A stretch of 64,000 bases of DNA from Beroe forskalii. Taxonomy: Eukaryota; Ctenophora; Nuda; Beroida; Beroidae. Positions 1 through 10,983 of this stretch are shown in pieces. The notes beneath the pieces are model-generated. The model was not told where the DNA came from. It saw nothing but the letters and a program-made list of their open reading frames with translations, and made no database searches. The position numbers and the translations under genes were made by a program. The stretch is from the NCBI GenBank assembly GCA_011033025.1, contig WFMF01000272.1:1-64000 (forward strand), read 5' to 3'. Position 1 is the first letter of the stretch, and the number at the start of each line of letters is the position of its first letter.

Positions 1-1442
1 TGAAATTATGGGAAATGAATAGGATTCTTATTTTGATTTGATAATTTAAGTCTGAGTTAAAAAATCATTCCATCGAGCAATCATTCCATCGTAATCGAGC
101 AATCATTCCATCGAGAGTTAGAAATAATGGGTGTTTTTAACGAAAGTTTGTAAAAACTATCACATATCAGTTACATGCTCTCTCGAATGAAAATTTTAGA
201 TTATTTCGGCACTTGGAAATAACAGCAGTCTTTTCATTATCATTATAATTGAACTTGGAGCAATAGAGCTTTTTTTTGCTAGGCAGAGGTCACAGTCACA
301 CTCGCAGTTGAGCCTTAACTTTAAGAATCTTTATATAATAACAAGTCCCATCGACTTTGATATTCCGTTTCGGTCGATGACGATCATCATCAAGATCACA
401 CACTTCACAGTCGAATCGTTCCTGATTTCCAAACGTCTCGGTCGCAATGCAGTTCAGCCGGTTGAAGGGTGGTGGCCACCGACCAATGACCGAAGTGCCG
501 GCATCAGGTGCGGTGGTAGCATAACATCATCCGTAATACTGTAGCGACTTCGATTGGAGTGTCCCGATCGTAGCCTCCCCAAGGCAAAGGCAAGAGGGAT
601 GATTACGTAGCTGGCAGTTACAGATTAGAAGTAGTAGTGGTAGAAGTAGTATTTGTACTAGTAGTAGGTATAGAGTGAACAGGAACTGTGAAGTGACTGT
701 GAGACTACAGCTGCAGTTTCATCTATTATTGCTGAGAATGAGATGCCGTAGCGTCTGGTCACGTACTGACACGTGTCAGTGTCACGTAAAATCTTCTCCT
801 CGTCGCGATCTGTAACGAGATGATTTTTACGGTCGTCAATTAAATAATTCATAACAGAAATTTATATCAGGAATGCCAAAAGACGTATTAATATTATGGA
901 TGATTCTTTCAAGGTTTCCGGAAGTTGAATTGTTTACAAAAATGAAAATCCAAGAAATGATATTAATGGAATGAGCATGATAGTTGGTCAAACTTACCAA
1001 CAGTGGTGAGTGGCTCAGTGGGTTCTGGAATGGAGTACTTTGTAGGAAACCCTACGACCGGATTCTCATTCTTTAGAGAAGGAAATAAACAATGATAACA
1101 GACCATGGGTAACTTCATTGCTTCGTTTGGCTAACAGCTGGCTGTAGTCAAAGAAGGAAGTATTCTCCTGTTCAAGAATATAAAAGGTTTTATTAAGTTA
1201 TAAGTGTATTTATTATCATAAGCACACTCAAAAGCCCCCATAGCGGAAGACAATATTCGCAATCCCGATTACTGGACCAAGCTGCAGAGGACGTTCCAAC
1301 ATCGTCTCAATCATTGAGTCCATGGAAAGATGGGAGTAAGGGAGCAGACAATTCACCTCAAGACATTTCATCACTGGGTTATTAAAAGGTAAGGGTCTGG
1401 TACTGGACTGGACTGGACTAGAAGATCGAGTTTTGTGATAAA

Positions 1443-1691
1443 ATGTCGTTAAGTGAAAAGTTGGTCTCCCAGGAAGTACTATTAACCATGCGTAACACTC
1501 TGTTCGAGCTACATCAGAACTACGCTGTTCTGTTTATTGAACAAACCCACCTGTTTAGTGTTTTGCTACCTATGCCGATTCAATGCATGTCAATAACGCA
1601 GCAGCAATATCATATCAATGCAAGAAGGTATATCAATGGAAGAAGACACATTATAAGAAGAACATCAAGGCTTACAGAAAGCGATTCATGA
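1443..1691 (+). pseudogene. Decayed finger-module exon in left arm
   Basis: The open stretch of 82 codons contains the run LTMRNTLFELHQNYAV, which resembles the region just before the zinc finger in the interior modules (WAMRNALFDQHAEF near 23,430). It is followed by the finger-like tail YHINARRYINGRRH, while the paired cysteines are not preserved. I read it as an old, diverged and probably dead member of the module family. An alternative is an unrelated repeat that is open by chance. Confidence 0.4.
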
Positions 1692-2113
1692 TAAAATTGG
1701 AAAATCTCTTGACACTGTTAGCATCGCCATCTAAGTGCAGTATAATGCAGAAGATCGTTTCCAGTTCAACTTATAAATATAATTAATCTAGATAGTTTAA
1801 ATTGTAAATAAATATTAAATAATCGAAATTTATATTTCAAATACTTAAATCAAATATCAATAAAAAAGGTGTGAGATAGGGATATCATTGAGAAAAGAAA
1901 TGATGAGATGGGTGATAGTATCAGGGAGATCAACAGGTCTGAGCTTTATATACCATTAACACGCAAAGAAAGAAGAGTCTGAAATCAAGACAATATCGAG
2001 GAAAATGAGAAGTTTTGTCAAGTTCCTAGAACAGATTCGCGAATGCCTCGACTCTTAATCAGAACAGGAAGCGCTGATTACATCGAGTTGGATACATCCC
2101 ACACCTTCCCCAC

Positions 2114-2347
2114 TTGAACTACAAACCATTTAACAGCGCCCTGGGTACTATGTCACTGCACATCAATGGAAGAAAGCATGTGACTCTCATCATGTTTCCA
2201 GCTCAACATGACATCGTCATCCTGATACAGGGTGTTTGTCTTCAGTTGGCATCACAGGTTCGATCTGACATAGATACCATTTCTCATTTGCGAGCAGGAA
2301 ACATCTTGATGATCATGAACACTTTATTGGCTACACACGGGTGGTAA
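2114..2347 (+). pseudogene. Conserved open frame in left arm, U1-finger-like tail
   Basis: This 77-codon frame has a counterpart in the right arm (44,003-44,344, minus strand). Shared runs are NYKPFNS/YYKPFNS, SLHINGRKHVTL, LQLASQVRSDIDTISHLR and NILMIMNTLLA. The segment H-x3-G-R-K-H has the spacing of the histidine half of U1/matrin-type fingers, but the cysteine pair is absent. The frame is open in both arms although the arms have diverged, which may mean past selection. No function is assigned. Confidence 0.4.
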
Positions 2348-2939
2348 ACTGTTCACTATCAAACAAAACATCGGAAAATCCTGAGTTCCATCAAACCCAC
2401 AAACCAACGAACATTAACATGGACATAAGCTTCGAAGCAATCATAAGGAACTAAACAGCGGCCTTGAAAAACACTGCATTAATTAAGGCATACACCGACA
2501 TGTACCCAATCGCCCGGAAATTTTACTTTCACATTAATTATTAGTAGTAGAATAAAATAAATAACATAGATATGCACTGAAATCACGTCGTATAACGTAT
2601 AGCTTAAAGCTTTTTAATAATCCTCAGCTTAATTCCAGCTGGACAATACTTTCTGACTGGAAAGCCTGAATCCTCAGCCAGACCCGTACGGCTGAATAAA
2701 AAAGATAAGGAAAGGAAGAGAAAGAAAACACAAGAATAAATATCTTCTATTTACTCATTTACACCAAACAAAAGCTTGTGCTAATAAACAGTGACCAACC
2801 ACTGCATTTTAAGTCTGAAGAATGGAGGTATGGAATAAAGGTTTACAGAAGGATAAAACAGAAAGCTCCACAATGATTAGGTCACACAACTTGAGGACTT
2901 TCACATTAATTATAGACTGTAATTGATATATTATCACAA

Positions 2940-3360
2940 TTAAGCCCTCACAACAGAGGAGAATCCTCGCAATTCCGATTACTGGACCAAGCTGAAGGAT
3001 GATGGAGCATATACATCCATTTGGAGGACGTTCCAACATTGAAAAAGCAGAAAATAAGAAATGAGGGGGACCGACAATTCACCTCAACACATTTTATCAC
3101 TGGGAAGTGGGTTATTAAAAGGTTGGAGTATGGGTCTTGGTCTGGGACTGGAAGATCAAGTTTTGTGTGATAAAATGTCGTGAGGTGAAAAGTCGGTCTC
3201 CCAGGAAGTACTATTAAACATGCGTAACACTCTGTTCGAGCTACATCAGAACTACGCTGTTCAATGACCAAACCCACCTGTTTTGCCACCTTAATGCCGA
3301 ACCAATGCATGCAATAACGCAGCAGTATCATATCAATGGAAGAAGTAATATTATAAGAAT
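2940..3360 (+). repeat. Direct repeat of 1,236-1,660
   Basis: This stretch repeats the order seen at 1,236-1,660. Both contain a segment around 'ccgattactggaccaagct', then 'ggacgttccaacat', 'gacaattcacctcaa', 'ggtctcccaggaagtact' and the coding-like run MRNTLFELHQNYAV. The second copy has an extra insertion near 2,990-3,030. The first copy lies in the inverted-repeat arm and the second just inside it, so the arm sequence has also been duplicated in direct orientation. Confidence 0.8.
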
Positions 3361-3599
3361 ATCAAAGCATTGCGGCATTGGCAAATCTCTTCACACTATA
3401 ATAGCATCACCATTCTTTGATTACAGAGACATCATTGAATATAGAGACCTACTTCTCTCAGAGCTTGGATATCTAAATACCATCATATTGTGCATTGTGT
3501 ATAGTTTCAGTAACACAGACAACGGTTGCTTAGAAAAACTAGATAAAACATTTAATGTTCTAGATATTTCAGATAATTACTAGTGGTTGAAAAATTCAA

Positions 3600-5620
3600 G
3601 AGACATATTGAAAATCTTGTTTCTCAAGCATTATATTCCTTGACCATAAATTCCAAGAATGTCCAAATCTGTCGCTAATGGCATCAGCAACCACTTTCAA
3701 GTTCCAAGAATGACTTCAACGAAGGCCTTGAGCTTGACTTTGAGCTTAGAAATAGAAAGACCTCCAGGGCATTTTATTATGTTTATTTCACATTCTACGT
3801 AATATATCGAATCACACAATTGCAGTAGTGCTATGTTTAAACATTGGGTTAACATTGTAATATTATATTGAGGGAAAGCATTAGCTCATTAGGGAATGAA
3901 TTGCTCTGGTTTATAGATGTTCATTGTAATAAGTTGAAGCCCCGACCTCAGTGGAAGGAAAGGCTAAAACTATAGCCATGGTTAACACTCAACCAGAACT
4001 AGTAACTTAGTAAAGTTTTCGTTCCAACACCTTCCCCACTTGAACCACAAACCTTGCCGATTTGACAGCGCACCGGCTACTATTGAAAATAGAAATACTA
4101 TGTCTCATTGAAATTTTCAATGAGAGTAGAGAATTAACTGATACTATTTGTCCACGATGAGCCAATTCAATAATTAGGTAGAACAGCTATCTTGCAATGA
4201 AAATAAATAAAATAGATAAGAATGTATAGAACACGTCGTATTGGATTATATTTTTAATGTAATATTTTATTTAATTGAAGCCCCGACCCCTCCCCGGTGG
4301 AAGAGAAGGAAAGGCAACAACTATATTACTGCCGCCATGGTTAACGCTCTGTTGATGCTCCATAAGAAATATACACCACTTGCTCCACCACCTTTCAACG
4401 CCTTATATAGCACACCAGCAATATCGTCACAATGGAAGAACACACATACGTCAATTCGCAAAGTTGATGAGAGCAGCTACTATAAACCTGCAATAAAAAT
4501 GTATAAAATTCTATTAATAGTAGTATAATAAAATACTCATTGATCCGTTTAAACACGCCGTATTCACGTAGCTTTTTCATGCGGGTCTATAATATATACT
4601 AGTACTACTACTAGAAATTCTGGACCCAGTGGAGTTTCAGATTCTTACTTCCCACAAGGAGAATGCTTTAAATTGAAACTCTTAAAATTTAGAGATACTT
4701 GGAAGTTGGAAGGCCGTATTACAGGAAGGCACTGGAAAAGGAGCTGGACACTATCAGAGGGAAGAGAGAAGATGCAGTGGTAAGAGGAAGAAAAGAAGAA
4801 GAACAGCTAGGAAGTGCCATTCAGAAGGCATATTCGCATATTCTGGGCGAGTCTACAGGCTCCTAAAAAGCCTTTGAACCCGTCTGACTAGCTCATTCGT
4901 TATCAAATCGTAGTGAAGCCGAAGGTAAAAAAGTCTTGGCAAGTTATTAAAGTCCAGTTCTGAACCTGTTGATGTAGACCGTAACTTAGAAGTACATTAT
5001 AGGAAATAGTGATTATATTAATATTCTCAATATTCGGAAGAACTGAAGAAGAGGGGGAATCAAAATAGGAAAAAAACAGATAGGCACAAACTTCACTACT
5101 ATCAGTATAATGCACCACTTATATAATAAGTAGTACATGATCAATTTTAAATCTATATTTTACAAATCTTACAACATATTGAATCCATTTATTCTTATTA
5201 GAAATTGCTTTTCATTAGTTATACTTGTTGTGTGAAAAAGGATAATGGACATTTGCATCTGCAAACTCACACACTCATATTCGTTAGAATTTCCATTTAG
5301 AAAGAAATGGCAATAACTCATTGAAAGAGGAGAGGTAGAGAAGAAAATGAGACTTATCCAAGGTGTAATGAGAGCGTGTCTAAAAGCTCCGGAAAATCCC
5401 GTCCGAGCTCATTGGTTATCAAATCGTGGTCAAGTACAAGTACTGTCAGTTTTAAACCTGTTGAAGTCAGACGTAAATCATAAAAAGGTACTGTTAGCAA
5501 TACATATAATTAAGAATAGTCATTATATTAATGTTCTTTATAAACAGCATCGCTCATACTCAACTCGCTTATACTCAACTCGCTATAATTCTAATGGTGG
5601 CTTAGAAACCTTTAGCAGCC
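3600..5620. other. Interval with coding-like scraps and no gene
   Basis: AT-rich sequence between the left arm and the first clear module block. The only coding-like piece is 4,241-4,528 (plus), with the run NALLMLHKKYTPL followed by a WKNTHTS segment; it loosely parallels the arm fragments and lacks cysteines. Part of 5,290-5,450 matches 28,970-29,110. I see no RNA gene or intact transposon. Confidence 0.5.
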
Positions 5621-5831
5621 TCTAGATATCCAGCCGTGTTCTGTACACTGTACAGTTACACAGACTCGAGCTAGAGCAGTACTAATATAAGGTGATGGTT
5701 TGATACAAGATAAAGTGACAGTGAGAGTCTATTAATTGAATCTGAGATATTTAAATTCAAAAATGAAATTTCTATCGTCATTCAAAACCTCCCTTTCCTA
5801 ATTGTTCTGCAAACCATGTTTAATTTTATCC

Positions 5832-5933
5832 TGGGAACCAATCTTTCCCTTGAAGAAACTCCCTATGCTTGCCATGTTCGCTATCGATGCTACTCTGTTT
5901 GATATCACGATTGATAGTGAAAGCTTGGACAGA
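5832..5933 (+). pseudogene. Module exon 'GTNLSFEETP', frameshifted copy
   Basis: Copy of the exon that is intact at 28,682-28,779, starting after an AG in a similar context. It has an extra base in the middle ('tatcgatgct' for 'tatcgtgct') that breaks the frame. After the shared end the sequence runs into different DNA (codons S-H-I-V then stop). Confidence 0.6.
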
Positions 5934-6104
5934 TCTCATATTGTTTGAAATGTGAAAAGATGAAAATTTTATTTTTTGTTCGTCGCAAACATAGCGCCAA
6001 GAAACATAGGTTTTGAGGCTCGTCAATTATCACTTTGTTCATTTTTTGGTAAATGTCACACCAATTTCACGCGCTAAAAAGGGGGTGTGGTCGGCAGTCC
6101 AGAA

Positions 6105-6305
6105 CGTAACGGACAGACCCACTGATGAGCCTTCAACAGCTGAAGACTGGAAAAGAAGAAATAAGCAACGCCCTGCTTGATCAACATGCTTGAACGATTC
6201 ATTGATGAAGAATCGATAAACTGCAAGCTGAACAACCTGGCATTAAACACTGATGCAGCCATCAGAACAAACGTAGTGGGAAAGAACCACCTCTGTCGCC
6301 TTTAA
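6105..6305 (+). pseudogene. Zinc-finger module exon, copy 1 (decayed)
   Basis: Matches DEPSTAEDWKRRNKQ followed, with frameshifts, by DQHA and an E-E-S run leading to CKLNNLALNTDAAIRTNVVG. The second cysteine of the C-x2-C pair is replaced by asparagine, so it could not bind zinc as in other copies. It is nearly identical to 29,923-30,110. Confidence 0.6.
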
Positions 6306-6437
6306 AAACTCATGCTCCAAGCAGGCATCCTGAACACCTCAGATGTACAGATTGTCGATGAGAAGCTATGGCTGGCATATAAGCGGGCCATGGCTTCTCA
6401 TCGACTGGCATAAATGCCAGAATCATCATCCTGCTTC

Positions 6438-6578
6438 GGAAACTTTATAACCTATAATGTAACTTTTACAAAGAAGAAATACACGGTATACTCTTACATC
6501 AATAACAGGGCTGGGGAGTATAGCCGGGCTGTAGAATGGTGGATGGACGCCACGCAACAAGTCGTGGCAGATGAATAG
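6438..6578 (+). pseudogene. Terminal exon 'YNVTF..KKK', open frame to stop
   Basis: The frame reads GNFITYNVTFTKKKYTVYSY, then INNRAGEYSRAVEWWMD and QQVVADE with a TAG stop (46 residues). The same frame and stop recur at 10,984-11,193 and 30,239-30,382, which suggests a real C-terminal coding exon of the module gene. The motif is rich in Tyr, Lys and Trp and I do not recognise it. It follows a finger copy with lost cysteines, so this gene copy as a whole is probably dead. Confidence 0.45.
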
Positions 6579-6859
6579 AACCTTGAGATAACGAGGAAGT
6601 ATAAGTGAGGGATGCGGTGGCACCATTGTGGTAAGTTTGGTGAGGTTGTGGTGGGTTTTCCACCTCAGTAGACGAAAGAAAAGAAAGTTATCGGTCCGGC
6701 TTGAGAGGCCGAACTATTCATGATCACAGCAAAAATCATGATATCACAAAGGAACCTGAACTATCGTTCAATATTCACCCTGTTTGACTCCTATCATTTA
6801 CTGATTCAACAAGTAAAAATCAATTATGATGACGAAACCGGACCCCCAGCAATAACAAC

Positions 6860-7200
6860 CCCACTCACTTAAAGAGGAGGAGAGGTTGCACTGCTAGTGC
6901 TACCTCTGTCTCATTACAAATAATTACAACATAGTATTTAACAATCTTATTCTTAAGTAGTCAGAGGCAATGCTTCACAAGACATTCCATTTTCCAACTT
7001 TATCTCCTCACTGCCAGTGAAACAAATTCTACAGACTTACAGAAAAATTTGTGACTCGCAATGAACAGCAATCTAGAGTGAAGTGTACAACCCTACCCCA
7101 GAAACTGGACACCAGCAATAACAACCCCACTCACTTAAAGACTTAAAGAGAAGGAGAGGTTGCACTGCTAGTGCTACCTCTGTCTCATTACAAATAATTA
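6860..7200 (+). pseudogene. Two partial 'EEERLHC' exon remnants
   Basis: The 'gaggagaggttgcactg' segment occurs at about 6,878 and again at about 7,152, each followed by 'ctacctctgtctcatta'. The second is part of a local direct repeat that also includes a run near 'aataacaaccccactcact'. Both have lost the flanking W-K-x-R-N region seen at 9,560-9,705. Confidence 0.5.
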
Positions 7201-7380
7201 CAACATAGTATTTTGCAATCTTAATAAGTAGTCATAGGCGATGTCTCACAAGACATTCCATTTTCCAGCTTTATCTCCCCACTGCCAGTGAAACAAATTC
7301 TACAGAACAATTCGTGACTCGCAATGAACAGCAATCTAGAGTGAAGTGTGCAACCTAACCCGACAGGAAAATCACTCAAG

Positions 7381-7575
7381 TTTGCGGAGCGATTCATTTA
7401 TGAAGAATCGCTAAATTGCAGGCTTTGCAACCTGGCATTCAACACTGAGGCAGCCATCAAACACACGTGGTGGGAAAGGAACACATCAGTCTCCTCTCGA
7501 AGTTAATGAGCTCTGAGCAGGATATCTGAACACCTCAGATGTACAGATTGTCGATGAGAAGCCATGGCAATTGGC
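7381..7575 (+). pseudogene. Zinc-finger module exon, copy 2
   Basis: Reads FAERFIYEESLNCRLCNLAF followed by NTEAA, then a frameshift before the His half (HTWWERN instead of HVVGKEH). The C-x2-C pair is intact. The finger family pattern is C-x2-C-x12-H-x5-H, as in U1/matrin-type fingers. Confidence 0.6.
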
Positions 7576-8220
7576 AGCAGCATCATGATCCTGCTTCAGA
7601 AACTTAATGATTTATAATGTAATTTTTACACAGAAAGAAGAAATACAAGGTATACTCTTACATCAATAACAGGGCTGAAGACTGAGAATATATTGCTGTG
7701 CTGTAGAATCGTGGGTGAACGCCATGCAACAAGATGAAGAAATCGGATAACTGCTTCTCTACCCACTAGAGCACGATTTGTCCCTTGAAATAGCGAACTG
7801 TTTTTACAACAGAGAACGCAGGTCCCTCACTCTTAAGACAACAGAAGTTGACTGCACCAAGTCATATGGCGGATGAAGGATTCGGATAAAATGAGAATGT
7901 GGGATACGGTGGCTGACTCATTGGTGGGATTGTGGCACCTCAGTAGAATGGGGGATGATAAGTCTCGCCTTAAGAGGCCGGACTACTGAGTACTGATCAC
8001 CACAGAAGATATTAGACATATACCAGTATACCAGCCCATCAGAAAGTCTGGTGTTTGGAGAAAGAGGGTGCGACAAGCACCCCTCCTCTGACTCCAGGGG
8101 AGAAAAGCACACCAGACAGGACGACAAGTCCTGGTCCTGCTAGAGATAGGGAGTCAACAAGACTCAAAACTCTCCTGGTGGAGGTCAAAGCCCGCCACCT
8201 GGATGAGGAGGACCAGCTGA

Positions 8221-8270
8221 GAAGCGAGGAGAAGCGAGGAGAAGCGAGGAGAAGCGAGGAGAAGCGAGGA
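8221..8270 (+). repeat. 10 bp minisatellite (gaagcgagga) x5
   Basis: Five perfect tandem units inside the coiled-coil-coding stretch. The paralogous copy at about 11,545-11,565 has two units, the first with variation. The difference of three units (30 bp) preserves the frame. Confidence 0.9.
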
Positions 8271-8475
8271 GAAGCGGCTGGAAAAGGAGCTGCAGACAGC
8301 AAAGAGGAAGACAAAGGAGGCAGTGGAAAGGAGCAGGGGAGTGGAAAGGCAGCTGACAAGTGCTGTCCAGTATGCAATGGAACTGGAAGAGAAGGAGACG
8401 AGGGGACAGAGGACGCTGGCGGAGAAGAGGAAGTCAGCCAGTTGGGCAGCAGGGGACGGGGAACCGACAAGCTTG

Positions 8476-8543
8476 CCCTAACCAGGACCCTGGTTTCGCG
8501 CACAGAGTGCGCGGCGCGGCAAGCGCGACGCCCCTGGTTAGGG
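8476..8543. mobile_element. Miniature hairpin element, CCCTAACCAG termini
   Basis: Inverted ends CCCTAACCAG (8,476-8,485) and CTGGTTAGGG (8,534-8,543) enclose a GC-rich core. The paralogous exon at about 11,755-11,780 lacks it, so it is an insertion. Imperfect direct repeats of about 15 bp (gaaccgacaagc / gaaccaacaagc) flank it. Related copies are at 47,991-48,074 and 48,311-48,372. Confidence 0.75.
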
Positions 8544-8869
8544 GAACCAACAAGCGTTCCCCGAACAGCGGCGGACATGAGAGGGCTGGCTGCCAAGATA
8601 AGGCACTCTGCCGCTACAAGCCGGACCGGAGCGAGAAGCAGGAGAGAGCGGCCGACAAGGCTCGCTACAGCCAAATCCTTGCCAACAAGGACAAGCTGCT
8701 AAACATCAACAAGATGAGACCCTCCTCCGACAAGGAGGGAAAATCTCTTACAGTGGGCGGCTTGGACCAGAGAACACCTGGAAGAGACGGACCTCTCCCT
8801 CAAACCAACAAGTGTAGGGAAGACGTCCACCTGTCTCAAAAGAGGGCAGACGACATAACAGAGGGTTAT

Positions 8870-9000
8870 TAAGCTCAACAAGATATAAGAGAGCATTTTC
8901 CCATATTCATCACAGATAGGCATTTTGTAACATGATAACATGCCCCAAAGCAGCAGCTTCACAGCATGTCGCATAGATGCAATATGCATTGATCAATTAA
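8870..9000 (+). pseudogene. Diverged module exon 'LNKI...QLHSMLY'
   Basis: After 'aagctcaacaagata' the sequence continues with a 'catgataacatgcccc' segment and a coding-like remnant related to QQLLSMLYRCVQN at 33,430-33,500. Stops interrupt the frame here. Copies also lie at 12,040-12,150, 19,360-19,520 and 33,357-33,541. Confidence 0.45.
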
Positions 9001-9110
9001 CCCGTGGCAGAAACACCAGCGTTCCTGTGGACAAGAGACACCAGGAAGCCAGGGCAAATTGTCTTAAAAGATAAGAGTTTAGAGAGATAAGAGTTAGTTA
9101 GTTAGTTTAG

Positions 9111-9260
9111 CTCGACAAGATAACAGAACATTTTTCTCAAGAGTGGGCAGACGAGATTAGAGAGAGGAAGAGAGATTTTGTTTACAATGAGCTATATGAC
9201 TTCTATACTTATATGGCTCGCGTCTCGTTCTCATCTCTAGATCAGGGGACGTGGAATTGA
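9111..9260 (+). CDS. Module exon 'LDKITEHFSQEW', intact frame
   Basis: The sequence 'gttagtttag' looks like a 3' splice site, and the codon just upstream in frame is TAG. The frame then runs 49 residues from LDKITEHFSQEWADEIRERK through RDFVYNELYDFYTYMARVSF to a TGA at 9,258-9,260. Copies at 12,261-12,407, 19,654-19,790 and 31,627-31,775 contain stops or shifts, so this is the best preserved copy. It is acidic, basic and aromatic-rich and not recognised. It could be an internal exon that splices before the stop. Confidence 0.4.
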   Translation, partial: LDKITEHFSQEWADEIRERKRDFVYNELYDFYTYMARVSFSSLDQGTWN

Positions 9261-9284
9261 ATAAATAATGAAAGAGGTCAAGAG

Positions 9285-9380
9285 CAAATGAACGCATCAG
9301 TCATCTCACAAACACTCGAGAGGAAATCCAGGATCGGAAGGACCAATAAGCGTGTGATACTGAGGCTGAACATCTTTTTT
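9285..9380 (+). pseudogene. Module exon 'SVISQTLERKSR'
   Basis: The frame reads ERGQEQMNASVISQTLERKS followed by RIGRTNKRVILRLN. The same exon recurs at 16,813, 19,877, 22,060, 31,805 and 37,630. At 12,441 it is split by the 4.4 kb transposon. This copy preserves the empty insertion site (aacgcATCagtc). Confidence 0.5.
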
Positions 9381-9529
9381 AAACAATTTAATCTAGTTAC
9401 GTTCATATTCTAATTTGTAATTTTATTCATATTGTAATCAAATAAGTCAATACTAAACATTTCTCACAAAGTCATAATAAAGAATGTGGATTGGATGGAT
9501 TATAGAAGAAAATGGTGATGGCATGCTGA

Positions 9530-9720
9530 AAATTGATAATGACGACGAAACTGAAATCTGCAATTGCCTGCCACTGGAAAATACGTAACAGGGAGAAAAC
9601 GTTGCTGCAAACAGCTTCGGCCAGTGCCAACAAGTCATTTAGAGACAGCTTTATAGAGGAGGAGAGGTTGCACTGCGTGTGCTACCTCTGTTCTCAAAAC
9701 AACAAATTTAAATATAATAG
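9530..9720 (+). pseudogene. 'EEERLHC' module exon with W-K-x-R-N lead
   Basis: The frame reads CHWKIRNREKTLLQTASASA, NKSFRDSF, then IEEERLHCVCYLCSQNN. It is alignable with the zinc-finger exon (W-K-R-I-N-K-Q...F-I-D-E-E-S-L-N-C-R-L-C-N), so the two are probably ancient paralogues. Other copies are near 17,060-17,240, 32,060-32,220, 34,830-34,915 and 37,080-37,210. The C-x2-C part is kept (CYLC) but no histidine pair follows. Confidence 0.5.
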
Positions 9721-9889
9721 TATTTTACAATCTAAAGAAGTCAGAGGCGATGACCGATGTCTCACAGGACATTCCAGCTTCATCTCCTCACTGCCAGTGA
9801 AACAAATTCTACAGAACAATTTGCGACTCGCAATGAACAGCAATCTATAAAAAGTGAAGTGTACAACCCTACCCAACAGAAAAACCACT

Positions 9890-10085
9890 CAAGTTTGCTG
9901 AGCGATTCATTTATGAAGAATCGCTAAATTGCAGGCTTTGCAACCTGGCATTCAAACTGATGCAGCCGTCAAAACACACGTAGTGGGAAAGGAACACCTC
10001 AGTCTCTTCTCAAAATTAATGAGCTCCGAGCAGGACCCCTGAACACCTCAGATGAACAGATTGTCGATGAGAAGCCATGGCTGGC
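9890..10085 (+). pseudogene. Zinc-finger module exon, copy 3
   Basis: Reads LLSDSFMKNR in one frame and ERFIYEESLNCRLCNLAFKL in the finger frame; a one-base loss after 'ggcattcaaac' breaks the finger. The downstream run VVGKEHLSLFSKLMSSEQDP is in another frame. Confidence 0.55.
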
Positions 10086-10149
10086 TAATAAGCCAGTCAT
10101 GGCTTCTTATCAACTTGCATAAATGCCAGAATCATCATCCTGCTTCGGA

Positions 10150-10291
10150 AACTTTATAACCTATAATGTAACTTTTTATACAGTAAGAAGAAATGCAGGG
10201 TATACTCTTACATCAATAAAAGGACTGGGTGTATTGCAGGGCTGTAGAATGGTGGATGGACGCCATGCAACAAGTCGTGGCTGATAAATAG
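10150..10291 (+). pseudogene. Terminal exon 'YNVTF..KKK', frameshifted copy
   Basis: Nearly identical to 6,438-6,578 at the nucleotide level, but insertions near 10,178-10,190 ('tttttatacagtaagaag') shift the frame. The ending MDAMQQVVADK with a TAG is still recognisable in one frame. Confidence 0.5.
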
Positions 10292-10579
10292 AACCTTGGA
10301 ATAACGAGGAAGTATAAGTGGGGGATGCGGTGGCACCATTGTGGTAAGATTGGTGAGGTTGCAGTGGGTTTTCCACCTCAGTAGAGGAGAGAAGAGAAAG
10401 TTATCGGTCTGGCTTGAGCTGAGGCCGGACTATTCATGATCACGGCAAAAATCATGATACCACAAAGGAACCTACACTATCATTTAGTATTCACCCTGTT
10501 TGACTCCTATCATTTACTGTTTCAACAAGTAAATATCAATTATGATGAAGAAACCGGACTCACAGCAATAACAACCTCA

Positions 10580-10645
10580 CTCACTTACACTCAGGAGGAG
10601 AGGTTACACTGTTATAGTGCTACCTCCGTTCTCAATACAAAGAAT
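10580..10645 (+). pseudogene. 'EEERLHC' remnant
   Basis: Contains 'caggaggagaggttacactgtt' broken by an extra base relative to other copies, followed by 'gctacctccgttctcaatac'. Only the core of the exon is kept. Confidence 0.4.
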
Positions 10646-10817
10646 TAAAACATAGTATTTTGCAATCTTAAGTATTCAGAGGCGATGCTTCACAAGACAT
10701 TCCATTTTCAAACTTTATCTCCTCACTGCCAGTGAAACAAATTCTACAGAACAATTTGTGACTCACAATGAGCAGCAATCTAGAGTGAAGTGTACAACCC
10801 TACCCAACAGAAAAACC

Positions 10818-10983
10818 ACTCAAGTTTGCGGAGCGATTCATTTATGAAGAATCACTTAACTGCAAGCTAAACAACCTGGCATTAAACACTGACGCAGCCG
10901 TCAATACACACGTAGTGGGAAAAGAACACCTGAGTCTCTTCTCGAAGCTAATGAGCTCCGAGCAGGACCCCTGAACACCTCAG
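10818..10983 (+). pseudogene. Zinc-finger module exon, copy 4
   Basis: Reads KPLKFAERFIYEESLNCKLN then NLALNTDAAVNTHVVGKEHL and LFSKLMSSEQDP before TGA. The second cysteine is asparagine, as in copies 1 and 9, so the zinc site is lost. The frame is otherwise open. Confidence 0.6.

Larger units (their letters stand above)
1..2905. repeat. Left arm of a large inverted repeat
   Basis: This segment is the reverse complement of about 43,560-47,299, read collinearly over its whole length. Position 1 pairs with about 47,299, the segment near 700-850 pairs with about 46,440-46,590, the one near 1,230-1,400 with about 45,870-46,040, and 2,640-2,880 with about 43,590-43,830. The arms differ by substitutions and small indels, for example a 6 bp insertion near 46,534, so they are diverged copies. 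The window begins inside the arm and its outer end is not visible. No full gene is seen in it; it holds decayed coding-like pieces of the zinc-finger module family. Confidence 0.9.
8055..8702 (+). pseudogene. Ser/Pro-rich plus coiled-coil module exon, copy A
   Basis: The open frame of 215 codons begins with ATSTPPLTPGEKSTPDRTTS and continues TRLKTLLVEVKARHLDEE, then a charged region with heptad-like spacing. Five copies of a 10 bp unit (gaagcgagga) sit at 8,221-8,270. After about 8,335 the frame shifts against copy B: the coiled-coil frame of copy B (ERQL, then SAVQYAMELEEKETRGQR) is out of frame here because of one extra base. A MITE-like hairpin (8,476-8,543) interrupts the end. The C-terminal part of this open frame is therefore probably not native. 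Confidence 0.5.

Noticed and set aside
8039..8674. Long minus-strand open frame of 211 codons
   Set aside because: It is the antisense of the GC-rich Ser/Pro plus coiled-coil exon; its low-complexity Ser/Leu composition is what that strand would give, and the paralogous copies break it.
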